Assembly: GCF_002968335.2 (NCBI RefSeq)
Contig: NZ_CP134398.1
Coordinates: 5,518,001-5,582,000 of the forward strand
DNA: 64,000 nt
Direction of reading: 5' to 3'
Origin: Mycobacterium sp. ITM-2016-00316
GTDB taxonomy: Bacteria; Actinomycetota; Actinomycetes; Mycobacteriales; Mycobacteriaceae
Of the stretch, positions 17,419 through 26,868 are shown piece after piece. The notes beneath the pieces were generated by a model. It ran no database searches. It was given only the letters and a program-made list of their open reading frames with translations, and was not told the DNA's origin. How positions within the stretch are numbered: position 1 is the first letter of the stretch; the number at the start of each line of letters is the position of its first letter. A program made the translations under genes and the position numbers.

Positions 17419-18062
17419 CGCGCACCCGCCTTGGTTCGGGTCCACGGTGTGATGGCCTTACCGGCCAACAGGATCAGCGTGTCGATCACCACTGCCAGCA
17501 CGAAGATGGCGATGATGCCCGCGATGATCTGGCCGCTCTTGTTGGCCTGGTAGCCCTCGGTGAACCAGGTGCCCAGGCCGCCGATGCCGATCACCGAACC
17601 CACCGACACCATCGAGATATTGGTCACTGCAACCACGCGCAGGCTGGCGATGAGAACCGGGATGGCCAGCGGCAGTTCGACTTTGAGCACCCGGGTGAGC
17701 GGCCGGTAGCCGACGGCGGTGGCCGAATCGAGCACCTCGGGCGGTACCGCATCCAGAGCTTCGGGGACGGCCCGCACCAGCAGCGCGGTGGTGTAGAGCG
17801 TCAGCGCAATGATGACGTTCGCCTCGTCGAGGATGCGGGTCGGGATGATGAGCGGCAGCACCACGAACAGCGCGAGCGACGGGATGGTGAAGATGATGCT
17901 GGCGATGATGGTGACGATCCTGCGGGCCTGCGTGGTGCGCTGGATGAGCGCGCCGATCGGGACCGCGATGAGCAACCCCAGCACGACCGGCACAAGCGAC
18001 AGCCGCAGATGGATCAGCGTCAGCGTCCAGGCATCGTCGAGGTGGGTCAGCAGATAGTTCAC
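17415..18062 (-). CDS. proW: Osmoprotectant ABC transporter permease ProW
   Basis: A 215-residue permease, the partner of ProZ, with five to six hydrophobic spans and the EAA-type loop in LDSATAVGYRPLTRVLKVEL. It starts with GTG at 18062, 8 bp after the end of proV. The conserved SVGSVIGIGGLGTWFTEGY segment near the last spans is typical of betaine permeases. Overlap with proZ indicates translational coupling. Confidence 0.88.
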   Translation of the reverse strand: MNYLLTHLDDAWTLTLIHLRLSLVPVVLGLLIAVPIGALIQRTTQARRIVTIIASIIFTIPSLALFVVLPLIIPTRILDEANVIIALTLYTTALLVRAVPEALDAVPPEVLDSATAVGYRPLTRVLKVELPLAIPVLIASLRVVAVTNISMVSVGSVIGIGGLGTWFTEGYQANKSGQIIAGIIAIFVLAVVIDTLILLAGKAITPWTRTKAGAR

Positions 18063-18070
18063 GCGGCCGC

Positions 18071-19180
18071 CTACCCGACCTTCGGGACCCGGCGCTGCTG
18101 CTTCAGCGCGGCCAGCACATCATCGGCCTGCACACCGCCCAGCAGGCGGCCGTCCTCGTCGACGGCCACCCCGAGTCCGGACGGCGAGGACAGGGCCGCG
18201 TCCAGGGCCAGTCGCAGGGAACCGTCGGGGCGGAAGAATGACCCACCGCCGATGGTGCTGTCGTACAACGCACTTCCGTTGCGGTGTACGTCTACGCCCT
18301 CGGCGTTGATCCAGGCGAACGGCTTCCCGTCGGTGCGCAGCACCAGCGCCCATTCACCGGGGGCGAGCTGAAGCTGGTCGATATCGTCCTCGGCGACCTG
18401 GCGGATATCGTGCAGCGGCAGTCCGGTCGCCTGGAAGAACTGCAGACCGCGGTAGCCGCGGTCGGCACCGACGAAACCGGATACCAGCTCGTTGGCCGGG
18501 TTGGACAGCACGAACGACGGTTCGGCGTACTGCTGCAGCACCCCGCCCCTGCCGAACACCGCGACCTTGTCGCCGAGCTTGATCGCCTCGTCGATATCGT
18601 GGGTGACGAACACGATGGTCTTGCGCAATTCGCTTTGCAGCCGCAGGATCTCGGCCTGCAACTCCTCGCGAACCACCGGGTCCACGGCACTGAACGGTTC
18701 GTCCATCAGCAGGATGGGGGGATCGGCGGCCAGCGCCCTGGCAACCCCGACGCGCTGCTGCTGACCGCCCGAGAGCTGGGATGGATAGCGTTGCGCCAGT
18801 TTCGGATCCAGGCCGACGCGCTCCAGAACCTCCAGCGCGGCCTTGCGGGCGCTGCGGCGCGACTCGCCCTTGAGCACCGGCACCGTGGCGACATTGTCGA
18901 CGACCCGCTGATGCGGCATGAGCCCGGCGCTCTGGATCACGTACCCGATGCCGAGGCGCAACTTGACCGGGTCGACCTTGGTCACATCCTCGCCGTTGAC
19001 CGTCAGAGTGCCCGAGGTTGGCTCGATCATCCGGTTGATCATCCGCATCGAGGTCGTCTTGCCACAGCCCGACGGGCCGACGAACGCCGCTAGCGTGCCC
19101 TCGGGGACATCGAGGGTGAGGTCGTCGACCGCGACAGTGCCGTCGGGGTACCTCTTGGTGACGTTGGTGAACGTGATCAT
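18071..19180 (-). CDS. proV: Osmoprotectant ABC transporter ATPase ProV
   Basis: A 369-residue ATPase. Walker A GPSGCGKTTS (about 37-46), signature LSGGQQQR, Walker B ILLMDEPFSAVD and the H-loop VFVTHD are intact. The C-terminal 120 residues form a CBS-like pair, the ionic-strength sensor region known for such ATPases. The ATG at 19180 (MITFTNVTKRYPDG) is chosen; upstream codons in frame overlap proX and lack the fold. It drives uptake with ProW and ProZ. Confidence 0.9.
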   Translation of the reverse strand: MITFTNVTKRYPDGTVAVDDLTLDVPEGTLAAFVGPSGCGKTTSMRMINRMIEPTSGTLTVNGEDVTKVDPVKLRLGIGYVIQSAGLMPHQRVVDNVATVPVLKGESRRSARKAALEVLERVGLDPKLAQRYPSQLSGGQQQRVGVARALAADPPILLMDEPFSAVDPVVREELQAEILRLQSELRKTIVFVTHDIDEAIKLGDKVAVFGRGGVLQQYAEPSFVLSNPANELVSGFVGADRGYRGLQFFQATGLPLHDIRQVAEDDIDQLQLAPGEWALVLRTDGKPFAWINAEGVDVHRNGSALYDSTIGGGSFFRPDGSLRLALDAALSSPSGLGVAVDEDGRLLGGVQADDVLAALKQQRRVPKVG

Positions 19181-19187
19181 CGCGTAC

Positions 19188-20129
19188 TCACTTACCCGGC
19201 AGTGGTTGGTCGAAACCGTTGTCCCTGATCCATTTTGCGGCCGCTTCGTCAGGGTCGACACCCTCGTTGCCCTCGACCGACGTGTTCAACTCGATCAGCG
19301 CTTCGGTGGTCAGCTTGGCGCTGACGGCGTCGAGCACGGATTTGAGATCGTTCGACATCTTCTGCGAGGCGACCAGTGGCACCACATTCGCCGCCAGGAA
19401 CACGCTCTCGGGATCTTCGAGCACCACCAGGTTGTTCTTCTCGATGGCCGGCGATGTGCTGAAGATGTTGGCGGCGGTGACGGTGCCGCCGGTCAGGGCC
19501 TGCACGGTCGCGGGCCCGCCGCCATCGCTGATCGCCACGAAGTTGGCGGGCGCGATATCGAGTCCGTACTTCTGCTTGAGGCCCACCAGCCCGGTGACAC
19601 GGGTCTGAAACTCCGATGGCCCACCGACTTTCACCTCAGGTGAGCGCTTGGCCAGATCGGCGATGGAGGTCAGATTCCACTCCTGCGCGATGTTCTCCGA
19701 CACCGCGAGGGTGTCCTTGTCCTCGGCCGGTGACGGATACAGGATCGACAGGTCGCCGGGCAGCGCCTTCAGCAGTGCCAGCAGTACGGCGTCGGATGTG
19801 GTGGCAGTTGCCTCTGGATCGAAGTACTGCAGCAGGTTGCCGGTGTATTCGGGGATCAGGTCGATGGAATGATCCTGTACGGCAGGGATGTAGGTCTCCC
19901 GGCTGCCGATGCCGAACTGCCGCTTGATGGTGAAGTCGTTGGCTTCCAAGGCCTGGGCGTAGATCTCGGCGATGATCTTCGATTCGGTGAAGTCCGCGGA
20001 GCCGACGGTGATCGCCTTCAGGTCGCCGGAGATCTCACCTCCACCCAGCGGGTTCGAACTGCCACAACCGGCAACCGACAGGGTGAGCGCAGCGGTACAC
20101 AAGACGATGAACTTCCGGATGCGGCGCAT
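19188..20129 (-). CDS. proX: Osmoprotectant-binding lipoprotein ProX
   Basis: A 313-residue periplasmic-type binding protein, lipid-anchored: basic N-terminus, hydrophobic stretch and lipobox SVAGC (Cys at about residue 22). The mature domain has KAITVGSADFTESKIIAEIY and LIPEYTGNLLQYF, both typical of glycine-betaine/choline-binding OpuAC-type proteins. First gene of the operon proX-proV-proW-proZ; 7 bp separates it from proV. The promoter must lie in 20130-20253. Confidence 0.9.
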   Translation of the reverse strand: MRRIRKFIVLCTAALTLSVAGCGSSNPLGGGEISGDLKAITVGSADFTESKIIAEIYAQALEANDFTIKRQFGIGSRETYIPAVQDHSIDLIPEYTGNLLQYFDPEATATTSDAVLLALLKALPGDLSILYPSPAEDKDTLAVSENIAQEWNLTSIADLAKRSPEVKVGGPSEFQTRVTGLVGLKQKYGLDIAPANFVAISDGGGPATVQALTGGTVTAANIFSTSPAIEKNNLVVLEDPESVFLAANVVPLVASQKMSNDLKSVLDAVSAKLTTEALIELNTSVEGNEGVDPDEAAAKWIRDNGFDQPLPGK

Positions 20130-20253
20130 ACCGTCCCCTCGGCCGTTGGTGCGTCGATGCGTGGCAATTTTCTCGACAGTAACGGGCCTGGCCGGGACAT
20201 GCCGGGCTTTAACTCACCGTGAGATGGTTTGAAATCGTGCGTGAACGGGCAAG

Positions 20254-20625
20254 ATGAATGCCATGACGACCGACCCGCACGCGGCACACGCTGAGCCGGA
20301 GCAGCCTTACGAACCTTTGGGCGCAGCGGAACCGCCGCCGCCCCCGCCGGAGGATGCGGTCAAATTCACCAGGGCGGCAGCGCTCTGGACCTCACTGATC
20401 GCCGGATTTTTGATCCTGATCGTCTTGCTGATCTTCATCGCGCAGAACACCGACCCGGGCACCTTCCACTTCCTGGGCTGGAACTGGACGCTGCCGTTGG
20501 GTGTGGCCCTGCTGCTGGCCGCGGTGGGCGGCGGACTGCTCGCGGTGATGGTCGGCGCGGCCCGCATCGTGCAGCTGCGTCTGGCAGCCCGGAAGAACCT
20601 GAAGGCGGCCCGCCGGACCTTCTAG
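20254..20625 (+). CDS. LapA-domain (DUF1049) membrane protein
   Basis: A 123-residue protein corresponding to Rv3760 in synteny. The N-terminal 40 residues are Pro/Glu-rich and disordered. Two membrane helices follow (SLIAGFLILIVLLIFIA, about 49-65, and GVALLLAAVGGGLLAVMVG, about 82-100), separated by the LapA-like NTDPGTFHFLGWNWTLPL. The tail is Arg/Lys-rich. The alternative start at 20263 (MTTDP) is equally likely. Function unknown. Overlaps the convergent gene by 4 bp. Confidence 0.75.
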   Translation: MNAMTTDPHAAHAEPEQPYEPLGAAEPPPPPPEDAVKFTRAAALWTSLIAGFLILIVLLIFIAQNTDPGTFHFLGWNWTLPLGVALLLAAVGGGLLAVMVGAARIVQLRLAARKNLKAARRTF

Positions 20626-21635
20626 ACGAGCTTGAGCCCCTCGGCGATCAGCGGGGCCACGGCTGCGCCGACCGCAGCGGGTGCGTCGCCGCCCTCGCGT
20701 CCGCGGAAATCGATCCCCGCGGCGATGATGGCCAGCTTGAAATAGGCCAGGGCCATGTAGAAATCCCAGTTCTGCAGTTCCTGGCCACTGGCGACCGCAT
20801 AGCGCTGGGCCAGGTCATCGGCGGGCGGCAACAGCTCCGAGGTCCAGGCCGCCCGCATGCCGAGCACATCGTCGAAGTTGGGGTTGCGGTAGACGCACAT
20901 CAACGCCGCATCCGACAGCGGGTCACCGAGGGTGGACAACTCCCAATCCAGTACCGCGCGCACCACCGTCGGATCCTGTGCGTCCAGGATGGTGTTGTCG
21001 ATGCGGTAGTCGCCGTGCACGATAGAGGCGCGCGGACTGGCCGGGATCCGTTCCGCCAGAATGGAATGCAGCTTCTTCACATCGGTGTCCCGGGTATCGT
21101 CGGGCAGCCGCACGTGATCCCATTGCGAACCCCAGCGGCGCACCTGGCGTTCCAGGTAGCCTTCGGCCTTGCCGAAGTCGCCGAGCCCGACGGCCGCCGG
21201 ATCGACGGCGTGCAGATCGGCGAGCACCGTGATCAGCGCATCGACGCAGCCCTCGATGACGGCGGCGTCACCGAGGGAAGCAAGTTCGTCGGCACTGCGC
21301 ACCACGTTGCCCTCGACGTTCTCCACCATCTGGAACGGCGCGCCGAGCACGGAGTCATCGTCGCGCATGGTCACCGCACGGGCCACCGGCACCGGGGTGT
21401 CGGCGAGCGCGGCGACCACCTTGTACTCGCGGGCCATATCGTGCGCCGACGGGGTCAGACCGTGCAGCGGCGGGCGGCGCAGCACCCACTTCGACGCATC
21501 GTCGAACACCCGGAAGGTCAGATTGGAACGGCCACCGGAGATCAGCTCGCTGCGTAACTCGCCGGTGCGGGCGATACCTTCGGCACGCAGGTGGGCGTCC
21601 AGGGCGTCGAGATCAAGTCCGGCCAGAGAGTTCAC
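20622..21635 (-). CDS. Phosphotransferase-family protein (FadE36 / ACAD10-type)
   Basis: A 337-residue protein of the aminoglycoside-phosphotransferase fold associated with acyl-CoA metabolism. Kinase features: a nucleotide-binding region with WVLRRPP (about residues 50-56), the Brenner-type catalytic loop VHGDYRIDNTI and the metal-binding VLDWELSTLGDP. Its synteny counterpart, Rv3761c, is named FadE36, but the sequence is a phosphotransferase, not a dehydrogenase. Starts with GTG. Likely substrates are hydroxyacyl-CoA-type molecules, as in ACAD10; this is inference. Confidence 0.82.
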   Translation of the reverse strand: MNSLAGLDLDALDAHLRAEGIARTGELRSELISGGRSNLTFRVFDDASKWVLRRPPLHGLTPSAHDMAREYKVVAALADTPVPVARAVTMRDDDSVLGAPFQMVENVEGNVVRSADELASLGDAAVIEGCVDALITVLADLHAVDPAAVGLGDFGKAEGYLERQVRRWGSQWDHVRLPDDTRDTDVKKLHSILAERIPASPRASIVHGDYRIDNTILDAQDPTVVRAVLDWELSTLGDPLSDAALMCVYRNPNFDDVLGMRAAWTSELLPPADDLAQRYAVASGQELQNWDFYMALAYFKLAIIAAGIDFRGREGGDAPAAVGAAVAPLIAEGLKLV

Positions 21636-21644
21636 CGAGCTTTT

Positions 21645-22244
21645 CTACCATTGCTGGTTCCGCGGCAGCAGGTCCCATACGTGTTCGGTGCCATTGACCG
21701 AGGCCACCGACAGCCGGCCGCCACGAGAGGACAACACCCGGGTGACGCCCACGTAGTCGACCTGGACGCACAGCAGCCGCGCCGTCTGCATCACCCGATG
21801 CACCACCGCGTTGATCACACCGCCGTGGCTGAACACCGCCACGGTGTCATCGTGGCCGGCCGTCGCCACGATGTCGTCGATGCCCGCCCAGATCCTGGCC
21901 TGGAAGGCGACGGGATCCACGTCGCCGGGCAGATGCCCATCGATGAGGCGCTGCAGGTCTTCCTTGGAGATCTCCTCGATCGGTGTGTAGTGCGACAGAC
22001 CGTAGTCGTACTCGGCGAGCCGTTCGTCGACGTCGACGGGCATCCCTAGCGCGTCGGCGACGGGCTGCGCGGTCTGCTGCGCCCGGCGCTGCGGGCTGCT
22101 CACCAGCCGGGTGATGGGGAAACGGGACAACGCTTCGGGCAGCCGGGCGGCCTGCGCCAGCCCCTCCTCGGACAGGTGCGGATCGGACCCCTCGCCGGGC
22201 TCACTCCGCAACGGCAGCGCATGTCGGACCAGAAGAAGTTGCAC
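21645..22244 (-). CDS. Histidine phosphatase-family protein
   Basis: A 199-residue phosphoglycerate-mutase-like phosphatase. The phosphohistidine motif is LLLVRHALPLRS (RHA in place of the usual RHG), and the second catalytic His lies in VAVFSHGGVINAV. The GTG at 22244 leaves only 18 bp to the divergent metallopeptidase start, so the two genes must share overlapping promoters and are probably leaderless. Nine bp downstream lies the phosphotransferase gene, likely co-transcribed. Substrate unknown. Confidence 0.82.
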   Translation of the reverse strand: MQLLLVRHALPLRSEPGEGSDPHLSEEGLAQAARLPEALSRFPITRLVSSPQRRAQQTAQPVADALGMPVDVDERLAEYDYGLSHYTPIEEISKEDLQRLIDGHLPGDVDPVAFQARIWAGIDDIVATAGHDDTVAVFSHGGVINAVVHRVMQTARLLCVQVDYVGVTRVLSSRGGRLSVASVNGTEHVWDLLPRNQQW

Positions 22245-22262
22245 CGTGACACCATAGGTCTC

Positions 22263-23327
22263 GTGCGTGCTTTCGCCTGCCCGGTGTGCGACAGCTTCAT
22301 GGCGTTCGAGGCCGATCACTGTGCCCGGTGCGGGACCGCGGTGGGCCTGCATCTGCCGTCGCGCACCATGCTGGCCCTGGCTGACGGCGGGGCGATGTAC
22401 GAGGGCATCAGGTGGATCCGGTGCACTCAGTACCAGACGCTGAGCTGCAACTGGCTGGCCCGCGAGGAGCAGGAGGCGGGCCCGCGCGGCCGGTGCCTGG
22501 CCGGTTCGCTGATCCGCCACGAACCCGACGCCGACGACACCCTGGCGCGGGAGAAGCTGATACCGACCACGCTCGCCCTGCGCCGGCTGGTGTTCCAGCT
22601 CGCGGACATCGGCTTGCCGATCGAGCCGTACTGGCTGCGTGACGGCGGCCTGGCCTTCGATCTGCTGTCCAGCCACAGCACCGGCGAGAAGGTGATCATC
22701 GGTCACGCCAACGGGGTGATCACCATCGACCTGGTCGAATCCCTGGACGACTACCGGGAGTCGCTGCGGGTGCGCCTCGGTGAGCCGTACCGCACCATGC
22801 TCGGCCATTTCCGCCACGAGGTGGGCCACTACTACCAGAACGTGCTCGTCGAAAACGGCTGCGGCGCAGACATCTATCTCGACGAGTGCCGCCGGCTGTT
22901 CGGTGACGAGCGGGCCGGCTACCGCGAGACGATCGACCGGCACTACAACCTCGGTGCCCCGCGGGGCTGGGAGGCGACCTACATCTCCGAGTACGCCACC
23001 ATGCATCCGTGGGAGGACTTCGCGGAGTGTTTCGCGCACTACCTGCACATCGCCGACACCATGGACACCGCCAGGGAAGCGGGCATGGTGTTGCACGCCG
23101 ACCGGGTGCGGTTCAACGCGCCACGCGACATCGTGGCGCTGGAGTCCTACGACGACGAGCCCATCGAACGGATGTTGTTCGACTGGAAGTGGATGTCATT
23201 GTTCTTCAACCGGGTGAACACGGCCATGGGCAAGAACCCGTTGTATCCCTTCGACATTCCGCAGCCGGTGGTGGACAAGCTGGGATTCGTGCACAAAGTC
23301 ATCCGCGATACCGCCAGGAGCCGATGA
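22263..23327 (+). CDS. Zinc-ribbon putative metallopeptidase
   Basis: A 354-residue protein. The N-terminal zinc ribbon (CPVCDSFMAFEADHCARCG, about residues 5-23) is followed by a putative metallopeptidase domain with the HExxH motif HEVGHYY (about 184-190) and a downstream Glu in WEDFAECFAHYLH, the probable third ligand region. This combination is the zinc-binding peptidase_Mx type. Start GTG at 22263 (VRAFACP), next to the divergent phosphatase. Its stop overlaps the next gene by ATGA, so it is coupled to the SDR gene. Confidence 0.8.
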   Translation: MRAFACPVCDSFMAFEADHCARCGTAVGLHLPSRTMLALADGGAMYEGIRWIRCTQYQTLSCNWLAREEQEAGPRGRCLAGSLIRHEPDADDTLAREKLIPTTLALRRLVFQLADIGLPIEPYWLRDGGLAFDLLSSHSTGEKVIIGHANGVITIDLVESLDDYRESLRVRLGEPYRTMLGHFRHEVGHYYQNVLVENGCGADIYLDECRRLFGDERAGYRETIDRHYNLGAPRGWEATYISEYATMHPWEDFAECFAHYLHIADTMDTAREAGMVLHADRVRFNAPRDIVALESYDDEPIERMLFDWKWMSLFFNRVNTAMGKNPLYPFDIPQPVVDKLGFVHKVIRDTARSR

Positions 23328-24088
23328 TGGGCTATGCCGACACCCTGTTCGACCTGACCGACCGGGTGGTGCTGATCACCGGTGGCAGTCGCGGACTGGG
23401 CCGCGAGATGGCCTTCGCGATGGCCGGGTGCGGCGCCGACGTGATCATCGCCAGCCGCAAGTACGAGTCGTGTGTCACCACCGCCGAGGAGATCACCGCC
23501 GCGACCGGCCGGGCCGCATTCCCCTACGCGGTGCACGTCGGGCGCTGGGATCAGCTCGACGGGTTGGTCGAGGCGTCCTACGAGCGGTTCGGCAAGGTCG
23601 ACGTGCTGATCAACAACGCGGGCATGTCGCCGCTCTACGATTCGCTGACCTCGGTGTCCGAGAAGCTCTTCGACTCCGTGATGAACCTGAACTTCAAGGG
23701 CCCGTTCCGGCTTTCGGCGCTGGTCGGGGAGCGCATGGTCGCCGCCGGCGGCGGATCGATCATCAACGTCAGCACCAGCGGCTCGCGCAGGCCCGATCCC
23801 GCCTTTCTGCCCTACGCCGCCTCCAAGGCCGGGCTCAATGCGCTGACCGAGGGGTTCGCCTTGGCCTTCGGCCCGACGGTACGGGTGAACACGCTGATGC
23901 CGGGCCCGTTCCTGACCGACATCAGCGACGCGTGGGATACCGAAGCGACCCGGGCCGGTGCGCAGCACTTTGCGCTGAAGCGGCTCGGCAACCCGCCCGA
24001 GATCATCGGAGCCGCACTGTTTCTGGCCTCCGACGCATCGAGCTACACCAGCGGGTCGACCCTGCGCGTCGACGGCGGCATGCCCTAG
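23324..24088 (+). CDS. Short-chain dehydrogenase/reductase
   Basis: A 254-residue classical SDR. Cofactor motif TGGSRGLG (about residues 20-27), NNAG (about 97-100), catalytic Ser in NVSTSGSRR and YxxxK as YAASK (about 163-167). The C-terminus SGSTLRVDGGMP is typical of the fatty/steroid-type group. NAD(P)-dependent; substrate unknown. Translationally coupled to the metallopeptidase gene by a 4-bp overlap. Confidence 0.88.
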   Translation: MMGYADTLFDLTDRVVLITGGSRGLGREMAFAMAGCGADVIIASRKYESCVTTAEEITAATGRAAFPYAVHVGRWDQLDGLVEASYERFGKVDVLINNAGMSPLYDSLTSVSEKLFDSVMNLNFKGPFRLSALVGERMVAAGGGSIINVSTSGSRRPDPAFLPYAASKAGLNALTEGFALAFGPTVRVNTLMPGPFLTDISDAWDTEATRAGAQHFALKRLGNPPEIIGAALFLASDASSYTSGSTLRVDGGMP

Positions 24089-24106
24089 TTCGCTCCGCAC
24101 GCCCCA

Positions 24107-25984
24107 CTAGGGGGTGACGATGTTGAAGCCGGGGTCCGGTCGGTCCAGCACGGCGAGCAGCGTGGGCAGCGCCTCGGTGTCACCGGTGAACTCCACCCCG
24201 GGCGAGTCGCGGTCACCGGCGGCGAAGGCCAGCAGTCGCAACTTGGTCGCGAACGTGACGGTCGCCGTCGCCGTCGAGGGATCGGCTGAAGCCTTGCGAT
24301 GCACCAGCACGCCGTTGCGCAACGTCAGCCGGTAAGCGGTCGCGAGGTCGACGAACGTCACGTCGATCGTGAGGTCCAGATCCCACGAACGCGGCCCGTT
24401 GATGTTGATCGCCAGCATGTCGAATATCTGCTCCGGAGTCAGCTGACTCATCAGCGACGGGGAGGCCGTCTGCGTGGGAGTGCCGAAATTTCCGTCCCGC
24501 AGTTCGGTGGCCCCGGACAGGAAGAAGTTGCGCCACACCGCGTTCTCCGCGCCGTAGGCCAGCTGCTCGAGCGTGTCGCCGTACAATTCGCGGGCACCCG
24601 GATGGTTCTCGTCGGTGAAGATCGCATGGTCGAGCAGCGTTGCCGCCCAACGGTAGTCACCGTCATCGAAGGCGGACCTGGCGAGCTCGACCACCCGATC
24701 GATACCGCCGATCGCCTCCACATAGCGCGGGCCCAGCGCTTGCGGCGGGTGCTGCCAGAGGCGGCCGGGGTTGCCGTCGAACCAGCCCATGTAGCGCTGG
24801 TAGACGGCCTTGACGTTGTGGCTGACCGACCCGTAGTAGCCGTGTGTGTGCCAGGCCTTCTTGAGTGCGGGCGGCATCTGGAAGGTCTCGGCGATCTCGA
24901 TGCCGGTGAACCCCTGGTTGAGCTGGCGCAGCGTCTGGTCGTGCAGATAGGCGTACAGATCCCGCTGCACCGACAGATATTCGACGATGTTGTCCCGCCC
25001 CCAGGTGGGCCAGTGGTGCGAGGCGAACACCACATCGGTGCGATCGGAGAAGGCGTCGATCGCCTCGGTGAGATAGCCGGCCCAGCCGTGTGGGTCACGC
25101 ACCAGCGCACCGCGCAGCGTCAGCAGGTTGTGCAGATTGTGGGTGGCGTTCTCGGCCATGCAGAGCGCCCGGAACTTCGGGAAATAGAAGTGCATCTCGG
25201 CGGGGGCCTCGGTGCCAGGCGCCATCTGGAACTCGATCTCGACGCCGTCCACGGTGTAGGTCTGGCCGGTATGCTCGATGTCCACGGTGGGCACGATCAG
25301 CGCCACCTCACCCAGGGACGGCGTCTGCCCCAGGCCACAGCCGACCTGTCCTTGCGGGCCGCGGGCCAGCACCGCGCCGTACATGTAGGAGGCACGGCGG
25401 GCCATGGCGGTGCCGGCGTAGACGTTCTCCTGCACGGCGTGCTCGGTGAATCCCTCCGGCGCGATGACCGCGACCTTGCCGGCATCGACATCAGCCTGGG
25501 ACGTCACGCCGAGCACACCGCCGAAGTGGTCGACATGGCTGTGGGTGTAGATCACCGCGACGACGGGGCGGTCTCCGCGGTGCGTCCGGTACAGGGCCAG
25601 CGCCGCCGCGGCGGTCTCGGTGGACACCAGTGGGTCGATGACGATGATGCCGGTGTCGCCCTCGATGAAGCTGATATTGGACAGGTCCAGGCCGCGGACC
25701 TGGTAAATGCCGGGGACCACCTCGTAGAGCCCCTGCTTGGCGCACAGCTGGGACTGCCGCCACAGGCTCGGGTGCACGCTGTCCGGCGCGTCATCGGCCA
25801 GGAACCCATAGGAGTCGTTGTCCCACACCACCCTTCCGTCCGCGGCGGTCACCACGCACGGCTCCAGTGCTCCGAGGAAGCCGCGGTCTGCGTCCTCGAA
25901 ATCCCGGGTGTCCTCGAACGGCAGGCCGTCGCGCTGGGCGAGGTTGGCAGCGGCGATGGTGGCGGTGGGCGGCTTCTGCTCCAT
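24107..25984 (-). CDS. Alkyl/aryl-sulfatase, metallo-beta-lactamase fold (SdsA type)
   Basis: A 625-residue type III sulfatase that hydrolyses alkyl sulfates such as SDS. The binuclear zinc motif THSHVDHFGG (about 166-175) is intact, as are GIIVIDPLVSTETAAAAL before it and AENATHNLHNLL after it. A C-terminal sterol-carrier-like domain (about 500-625), typical of SdsA enzymes, completes the protein. The ATG at 25984 (MEQKPPT) is chosen because upstream codons in frame do not fit the family. It matches Rv3762c in synteny. Confidence 0.9.
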   Translation of the reverse strand: MEQKPPTATIAAANLAQRDGLPFEDTRDFEDADRGFLGALEPCVVTAADGRVVWDNDSYGFLADDAPDSVHPSLWRQSQLCAKQGLYEVVPGIYQVRGLDLSNISFIEGDTGIIVIDPLVSTETAAAALALYRTHRGDRPVVAVIYTHSHVDHFGGVLGVTSQADVDAGKVAVIAPEGFTEHAVQENVYAGTAMARRASYMYGAVLARGPQGQVGCGLGQTPSLGEVALIVPTVDIEHTGQTYTVDGVEIEFQMAPGTEAPAEMHFYFPKFRALCMAENATHNLHNLLTLRGALVRDPHGWAGYLTEAIDAFSDRTDVVFASHHWPTWGRDNIVEYLSVQRDLYAYLHDQTLRQLNQGFTGIEIAETFQMPPALKKAWHTHGYYGSVSHNVKAVYQRYMGWFDGNPGRLWQHPPQALGPRYVEAIGGIDRVVELARSAFDDGDYRWAATLLDHAIFTDENHPGARELYGDTLEQLAYGAENAVWRNFFLSGATELRDGNFGTPTQTASPSLMSQLTPEQIFDMLAININGPRSWDLDLTIDVTFVDLATAYRLTLRNGVLVHRKASADPSTATATVTFATKLRLLAFAAGDRDSPGVEFTGDTEALPTLLAVLDRPDPGFNIVTP

Positions 25985-26025
25985 GGATACGACCCTGCCA
26001 TGCAGAGCTGTCCGGCGCGCCGGTA

Positions 26026-26868
26026 TCACGGAGCCAGGGCGCTGATCTCGTGCGCACCGTGCCCGTCGGCCACCGCCCTCTCGACGATGCGCGCAAACGC
26101 CTCCAGTGCACCGGCATCCGCGCCCACGTCGCGTGAGGTGGCGATCAGATGACGCAGCGAAGCCGCCACCGAGGACACCGGTGCGTCGGCCTGCCCGTGC
26201 TCTCCGGTTTCGACCCGCTCGGTGATCTCGGTGAAGATCGGGGTGAGGATGTCGACGATGCCGGTGGCGTGCGGCAACAACTCGGTGGCACCGATGCCGT
26301 GGGCCTTGGCGATGCCGGTGGCGTGCAGGAATCCGCTGACCGACGTCCAGAACAGATCGAGCAGCGCCATATCGTAGGCCGCGGCGCGGTCGTATCCGGC
26401 GCCCAGCCAGGTCGGCGTTCCCAGTGCGCTGAACACCTCGACACCCGCGTCGTAGTGCTCCCGTGGTCCGGCGAAAAGAAGGGACGCATCGGGCGTCCCG
26501 ATGGTCGTCGTGGGCGTCATGATGGCCCCGTCGAGATAGTGCCCGCCGAGGTCGGCCACCAGGCCGGCCGTCCGGCGCGCCCGTTCAGGGGTGTCTGAAC
26601 TCAGTCCCACGATCACCGTGCCCTCGACGGCGGTGCCCGCTGCTGTCAGGATCGCGTCGACAGCCGCGTGGTCCACGACGTTGATCAGGGCGAGGTCCGC
26701 CGCGGACAAGGCGGCGCCCGGGTCCGCGGCGGCTAGCGCGCCACGGGCGAGCAGCGGCCCGGCCTTGGCGGCGGTCCGATTCCACACCGTGGTGCGGTGT
26801 TTCGCGTCCAGCAGGGCTGCGGCGAGGGCCTGCCCCATCGGCCCGAGGCCCAGAATCGTCACGTTCAC
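26026..26868 (-). CDS. Imine reductase / beta-hydroxyacid dehydrogenase-like protein (second copy)
   Basis: A 280-residue NADPH-binding protein with the Rossmann motif GLGPMGQALAAALL and the adenosine-phosphate-binding NRT (TVWNRTAAK). The C-terminal helical domain is of the imine-reductase type (MALLDLFWTSVSGFLHATGIA). It overlaps by 4 bp with the paralogous gene at 26865, so the two form a coupled tandem pair. Imine reductases reduce cyclic imines or sugar-derived acids; the substrate here is unknown. Controlled probably by the divergent HxlR regulator. Confidence 0.8.
   Translation of the reverse strand: MNVTILGLGPMGQALAAALLDAKHRTTVWNRTAAKAGPLLARGALAAADPGAALSAADLALINVVDHAAVDAILTAAGTAVEGTVIVGLSSDTPERARRTAGLVADLGGHYLDGAIMTPTTTIGTPDASLLFAGPREHYDAGVEVFSALGTPTWLGAGYDRAAAYDMALLDLFWTSVSGFLHATGIAKAHGIGATELLPHATGIVDILTPIFTEITERVETGEHGQADAPVSSVAASLRHLIATSRDVGADAGALEAFARIVERAVADGHGAHEISALAP

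Noticed and set aside
24299..26152. Open frame of 617 codons antisense to the alkylsulfatase
   Set aside because: High-GC shadow frame rich in Arg, Gly and His, no domain; the sense frame has intact MBL motifs.
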